DNA of 64,000 nucleotides from CALMKX01 sp036274895 (GTDB taxonomy: Bacteria; Acidobacteriota; Thermoanaerobaculia; Multivoradales; SZUA-115). This document shows positions 60,701 through 64,000 of this stretch, piece by piece (the stretch's first letter is position 1; each line of letters starts with the position of its first letter). The notes under the pieces are model-generated. The model was given only the letters and a program-made list of their open reading frames with translations, did not search any database and had not been told where the DNA came from. Location of the stretch: the NCBI GenBank assembly GCA_036274895.1, contig DASUEU010000057.1:1-64000 (forward strand). The letters run 5' to 3'. Both the position numbers and the translations under genes were made by a program.

Positions 60701-63700
60701 GAGGGCCGGGCCCGAGACCTGGCCGCCCGGCTGGCGGCCCTGGGGGTGGGGCCGGAAACGGTGGTGGGCCTGCGCCTGCGCCGGGGCCCGGACATGGTGG
60801 CGGCGGTCTTCGCCGTGCTCGGTGCGGGGGGGGCCTACCTGCCCATCGAGCCCGGCTGGCCGGCCGAGCGGGCGCGGCTGATCCTGGCCGAGGCCCGGGC
60901 CGCGTTGCTGGTGGGGGAGGCCGGCGGGCCCGGCTTCGAGCTACCCCCCGGCTGCGGCTACCTCGGGCTCGACGCGGCAGATTCGGCAACCGGGTTGCCT
61001 CCGGCCGCCGGCGCTGCTCCCCTCCACCCCCTGCAGACGGCCTACGTGATCTTCACCTCCGGCAGCACCGGCAAGCCCAAGGGGGTGAAGGTCGCCCATG
61101 GCTCGGTGGCCGCCCTGCTCGCCTGGTGCCAGCGCCACCACCCGCTGGCGCCCGGGGACCTCGGCCTGGCGGTGGCGGCCCTCGGCTTCGACCTCTCGGT
61201 GTTCGACCTCCTCGGCCTGCTGGGCGCCGGCGCCGGTCTCTACCTGGCGGACGAGGAGGAGCAGAAGGACCCCGCCCTGCTCCTCGACGTGCTGCTCGAC
61301 CAGCCGATCAGCTTCTGGAACTCGGCGCCGGCGGTGCTCGCGCCGCTCGCCCCGTTGCTGCCCGGGCGGGTGGAGCGCCAGGCCCTGCGGCGGGTCTTCC
61401 TCAGCGGGGACTACACCCCCCTCGGCCTGCCCGATGCCCTGCGCCGGGTCTTCCGTCGGGCCGAGATCGTCAGCCTGGGGGGCGCCACCGAGGCCACCGT
61501 GTGGTCGAACTCCTTCCTGGTGGGGGAGATCGACCCACAGTGGCGCAGCATCCCCTACGGCAAGCCGATCGACGGCGCCCGCTACCGGGTGCTCGACGCC
61601 GGGCTCGAGCCCTGTCCGGTGGGCGTCGAGGGGGACCTCTACATCGGCGGCGGCTGCCTGGCGGTGGGCTACCACCACCAGCCGGCCCTGACCGCGGCGC
61701 GCTTCGTCCCCGACCCCTTCGCCCCCGGGCCGGGAGAGCGCCTCTACCGCACCGGCGACCGCGCCGCCTGGGGGGCGGACGGCAACCTCGTCTTCCTCGG
61801 CCGGGCCGACCACCAGGTCAAGGTGCGGGGCTTCCGCATCGAGCTCGGCGAGATCGAGCACCGGCTGCGCAGCCATCCGGCCGTGGCCGAGGCCCTGGTG
61901 GTGGCCCGGGACACCCCCGGCGGGGATCGCCTGCTGGTGGCCTATCTGCTGCCTTCTGGAGCCGCCGCCGGTGCCGGCCCGGCGACGGTCGAGGAGCTGC
62001 GCCGCCACTGCGCCCAGGCCCTGCCGGACTACATGGTGCCTCACCGCGTCGCCTGGCTCGAGCGCTTCCCCGCGACCGCCAACGGCAAGCTCGACCGCGC
62101 CGCCCTGCCCTGGCCCCTCGACGAGGTCCGGCCCACCCCGCCGCCGGCCCGGGCGGCGGCACTCGCCCTGCGCGAGGAGGTGGCTGCCCTCTTCGCCGGG
62201 CTCCTGGGCGCGTCCCAGCTCGACCCCGAGCGCGACCTCTTCGACCAGGGGGCGAGCTCCTTCACCATCGTGCAGGCTTCCGATGCGCTCCACCGGCGCC
62301 ACGGGCGACGCATCCCCGTCTCGGTGCTGCTCACCTCGCCCACGGCGGCCGGCATCGCGGCCTTTCTCGCCGGCGAGGTGGACGCACCGCCGCTGCCGGA
62401 CGGTGCCCTCGCCGCGGCCGCCCCCCTGCCGCGGCCCGAGCCCGTCGAGCTGCTATCGGCCGCCGAGCGGGAGCGCTTCAAGGCTGTCGCCTGGAACCTC
62501 CGCCCCGCCGGCCCGGAGGCACGCTTCCTGCCGCTCGCGGCGGCTCCCCTCGCCGCCGAGTGGCACCGGTGGCGGGCCACGGTGCGGGACTTCCTCGACG
62601 GGCCGATCCCCCAGGCCGACCTCGCCCGTCTGCTCGGGCTGCTGCGCCAGGTGCCGCAGGGGACCCTCTACCCTTCGGCCGGCGACACCTACGCCGTCCA
62701 GCTCTACCTGCACGCCAAGGCGGGCGCCGTGGAAGGGCTGGCGGAGGGCCTCTACTACTACCACCCGCGCCGCCACGCCCTGGAGCTGCTGGTCGAGCGG
62801 CCGGCGGTCGACCGTCACCTCCACTTCCTCTTCAATCGCCCCCTCTACGACCGCGCCGCCTTCCAGCTCTTCCTGGTGGGCGAGAGGCGGGGCATCGAGC
62901 CCCTCTACGGAGACGACGCCCTGCGCTTCCTCACCCTGGAGGCGGGCTACGTCGGCCAGCTCCTGATGATGGGGCAGGCGGCCTGCGGCATCGGCCTCTG
63001 CCCGGTGGGCAGCCTGGCCTTCACCGACCTGGCCGGGCCGCTCGGCCTCGACGCTGGCCAGGTCTTCCTCCAGGGCTTCCTGGGCGGCCGGGCCGCGCCG
63101 CGGGCCCTGGTGGCTCCCACCGGCGAGCAGGCGCCCTTCAGCCTGCCGGAGCCAAGGTCAGAGTCCCGGACCAGGCGGCCCCGGCGGGAGGAGATCGCCA
63201 TCGTCGGCCTCGCCGGCCGCTTCCCCGGAGCTCCCGACCCGGACCGTCTGTGGGCCAACCTCAGCACCGGCGTCTGCTCGCTGGGCCCCTCTCCCGCGGA
63301 GCGCTTCGGCGCCGGCGCGGCGGGGCTGCCGGCGCCCGCCGGGGGCTTCCTGCCCGACGTCGACCGCTTCGACAGCCTGCTCTTCCGCATCGCGCCGGCC
63401 GAGGCGGCCCTGCTCGATCCCCAGATCCGCCTGCTCCTCGAGACGGCCTGGGAGTGCCTGGAGAACGCCGGCTACAGCCCGGCCTCGCTCGGCCGGGCGG
63501 CGCCGCGGGTGGGGGTCTTCGTCGCCCTGATGTGGCAGGACTATGGCCGCCTGGGGCAGGAAGCCCGGGACGGCGAGGGGGTGGCGCCCTTGACCGCCCT
63601 GGCCGCGGACGCCGCCCACCGCCTCTCCCACGCTTTCGACTTCCGCGGCCCCAGCCTGGCCGTGGACGCCGCCTGCGCGTCGTCGCTCGCGGCCCTGCAC

Positions 63701-64000
63701 CTGGCGGCGAGCAGCCTGCGCTCCGGGGAGTGCGACGCCGCCCTGGTGGCCGGGGTCAACCTGCTCGTCCACCCCCACCACCTCGGCCTCCTGGCCGCGC
63801 ACGGCAGCCTGTCGCCGGCCCCTGCTGCCCTCGCCTTCGACCCGGAGGCCTCGGGCTGGCTGCCCGGTGAAGGGTGCGGCGCCGTGCTGCTGCGCCCGGC
63901 GGAGCGGGCCGAGGCCGAGGGGGACACCGTCCACGGCCTGCTCGAGGCGACCGGGCTGGGCGCGGCCGGCGGCGCTCACCGCTTCGGCGCCCCGGACGCC
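57776..64000 (+). CDS. Hybrid NRPS/trans-AT PKS megasynthase, T-Cy-Cy-A-T-Ox-KS..., 3' end outside window
   Basis: One open frame from a GTG at 57776 to the edge (2075 codons, no stop). Domains by eye: an orphan carrier (Ser38 in GRDSL); a heterocyclisation domain (residues about 105-520; QQAYLLGR, Asp232-x4-Asp237); a second one (about 526-930; QQAYYVAR, Asp658-x4-Asp663); an adenylation domain (about 940-1445; FTSGSTGKPKGV, NGKLD with Lys1438); a carrier (Ser1495 in DQGASSF); an FMN oxidase of the SagB/nitroreductase type (about 1560-1775; LYPSAGDTYAVQLY); and a ketosynthase (from about 1805, Cys1967 in DAACASS). The specificity positions read D-L-F-N-F-S-L-V-W-K, close to the cysteine code, so the module should build a thiazole that the KS extends. 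The first carrier has no adenylation domain and must be loaded in trans. No AT follows in the visible part. Confidence 0.92.
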   Translation, partial: MAEAAAPSGALVALVSEVFPGAAALAPDEPLAGLGRDSLKSARLWLVLQRRFGVALPLEWLAGGPSLAALAERLEAAAEPGAAAPGLGGQPCDHPAPAAGPAAPLPLSALQQAYLLGRRSDLTADPVGCHLYRELEIDDLDLERLRRAWQHLLVRHEVLRAVVGPEGSLRVLPEPPAWQLAVNEGAADPQGAILAARARLAHVDYVPGEWPHFTIEVTLCAGRPSVVHLSLDALLTDGQGLEQLLAEWGEVYRDPAAPLPPLSGSLREAVATLAERRKASFEADLGFWSERLAELPPPPRLPRADPAPTPSRLLRRPLGGALGREDWRQLCRRAEQLGVTPTAFVLALFADLLSRRGDGAPFSLLLTTSLRPWLDAPPLGAAACVGCFASTLVHRVEEGSGATFEEAALERHRRLLAELEHAALGGVEVLRELRRRGAEVPELPVVFTSLLGSDSGDGAFPGRVRWALSQTSGVFLDHQVWEQDGELCYRWDVAEGIWAPGVVESLFAAFETALSAAARGLAAGSRPLNELQQAYYVARLTGQPAEGCQVYHRFDAPALDAPALDPGRLEGAWLAMVEAYEPLRTVVGRDGRARLLAGAPSRLRFAAFDLAAETAAEAHEALAREMTARPFPLERWPPFEVRISRVEGGPVSVHLALDLAVADGTSLHFLFREGLRLAADPEARPRPAQPEEALPQGAAAPAAEAHWRARFADLPPGPVLRERRPGAARGRTRLLARLPGWGRAKGWAAAQGLDLDALLLVPLLEALAPLASGPFTVPVVVWPPSDPHRAPGERTLLAWVSRDPAERSGRERAAAYQRQIRADAAAGPTGLAELRRHVMRQRRTRSFELPVVHTGLLDFGTLPLPAGVEAGPWLTATPDVSLDSIPVDHGDRLELAWDVVLEDFAPGQAQALFAAYRRGVESLIADPEAWAAGDRGPDLAHLEEPLRARLERWARAQPEAIALRGRWGWLSFGELEGRARDLAARLAALGVGPETVVGLRLRRGPDMVAAVFAVLGAGGAYLPIEPGWPAERARLILAEARAALLVGEAGGPGFELPPGCGYLGLDAADSATGLPPAAGAAPLHPLQTAYVIFTSGSTGKPKGVKVAHGSVAALLAWCQRHHPLAPGDLGLAVAALGFDLSVFDLLGLLGAGAGLYLADEEEQKDPALLLDVLLDQPISFWNSAPAVLAPLAPLLPGRVERQALRRVFLSGDYTPLGLPDALRRVFRRAEIVSLGGATEATVWSNSFLVGEIDPQWRSIPYGKPIDGARYRVLDAGLEPCPVGVEGDLYIGGGCLAVGYHHQPALTAARFVPDPFAPGPGERLYRTGDRAAWGADGNLVFLGRADHQVKVRGFRIELGEIEHRLRSHPAVAEALVVARDTPGGDRLLVAYLLPSGAAAGAGPATVEELRRHCAQALPDYMVPHRVAWLERFPATANGKLDRAALPWPLDEVRPTPPPARAAALALREEVAALFAGLLGASQLDPERDLFDQGASSFTIVQASDALHRRHGRRIPVSVLLTSPTAAGIAAFLAGEVDAPPLPDGALAAAAPLPRPEPVELLSAAERERFKAVAWNLRPAGPEARFLPLAAAPLAAEWHRWRATVRDFLDGPIPQADLARLLGLLRQVPQGTLYPSAGDTYAVQLYLHAKAGAVEGLAEGLYYYHPRRHALELLVERPAVDRHLHFLFNRPLYDRAAFQLFLVGERRGIEPLYGDDALRFLTLEAGYVGQLLMMGQAACGIGLCPVGSLAFTDLAGPLGLDAGQVFLQGFLGGRAAPRALVAPTGEQAPFSLPEPRSESRTRRPRREEIAIVGLAGRFPGAPDPDRLWANLSTGVCSLGPSPAERFGAGAAGLPAPAGGFLPDVDRFDSLLFRIAPAEAALLDPQIRLLLETAWECLENAGYSPASLGRAAPRVGVFVALMWQDYGRLGQEARDGEGVAPLTALAADAAHRLSHAFDFRGPSLAVDAACASSLAALHLAASSLRSGECDAALVAGVNLLVHPHHLGLLAAHGSLSPAPAALAFDPEASGWLPGEGCGAVLLRPAERAEAEGDTVHGLLEATGLGAAGGAHRFGAPDA

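Noticed and set aside
64000..64000. Premature end or frameshift of the megasynthase
   Set aside because: The frame is open to the last base and is in the middle of a normal KS domain; it is cut by the window only.

Overview
The window is about 70 % GC, densely coded and free of tRNA or rRNA genes. The best taxonomic clue is the MacB/FtsX-type permease at 35113-37614, of the kind expanded as ADOP permeases in Acidobacteriota. Together with a GFESG-type C-terminal tail on a secreted subtilase and many large secreted proteins, it suggests an Acidobacteriota chromosome. This is inference; no marker gene is present.

Left part (1-15.0 kb): an envelope/stress group, mostly on the minus strand. It holds a CheB-like methylesterase, a DUF5670 mini membrane protein, a two-BON-domain protein, a class A penicillin-binding protein, outer-membrane phospholipase A, an MntA/HepT toxin-antitoxin pair, and a 2733-residue cyclic beta-1,2-glucan synthase with a small membrane partner. 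Five promoters here share one elaborate architecture: an 8+8 bp dyad with exactly 21 bp between the arms, then TGCtCTTCC, 18 bp and a CTAG box. They look like one undescribed regulon.

Middle (15.0-44.4 kb): a RhiA-like protein; an AhpD-like protein whose reading frame crosses an in-frame TGA in a CxxU motif followed by a SECIS-like hairpin; a phosphoesterase; lipoproteins; and a CusCBA-type metal efflux operon that runs with overlapping genes into gnd-zwf-pgl. Then come secreted proteases, a choice-of-anchor P protein, the ADOP permease, a PLP decarboxylase, a DUF4143-type ATPase flanked on both sides by paired 25 bp palindromes, a VOC protein, a double-hairpin REP element and a large beta-propeller protein.

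Right part (44.4-64.0 kb, continuing beyond the window): the edge of a trans-AT PKS/NRPS gene cluster. It contains (i) a halogenation cassette of an adenylation-thiolation didomain, a SyrB2-type Fe/2-oxoglutarate halogenase with the diagnostic HxA motif, and an alpha/beta-hydrolase with a Cys nucleophile like SyrC/CmaE; (ii) a trans-acting AT-enoylreductase, an ECH1-type dehydratase and an HMG synthase for beta-branching; (iii) two paralogous, internally duplicated proteins of unknown function, a DinB-fold protein and a P450; (iv) a Crp/Fnr regulator; and (v) a megasynthase starting T-Cy-Cy-A-T-Ox-KS, predicted to make a thiazole from cysteine. Three near-identical 18 bp palindromes (CTGCTCA-N4-TGAGCAG) sit in front of all four transcription units and are the likely operators of the cluster's own Crp/Fnr protein. 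A reasonable model is that a chlorinated amino acid, probably from threonine, is made on the A-T protein, moved by the Cys acyltransferase to the orphan N-terminal carrier of the megasynthase, condensed with cysteine to a thiazole and extended by the trans-AT PKS.
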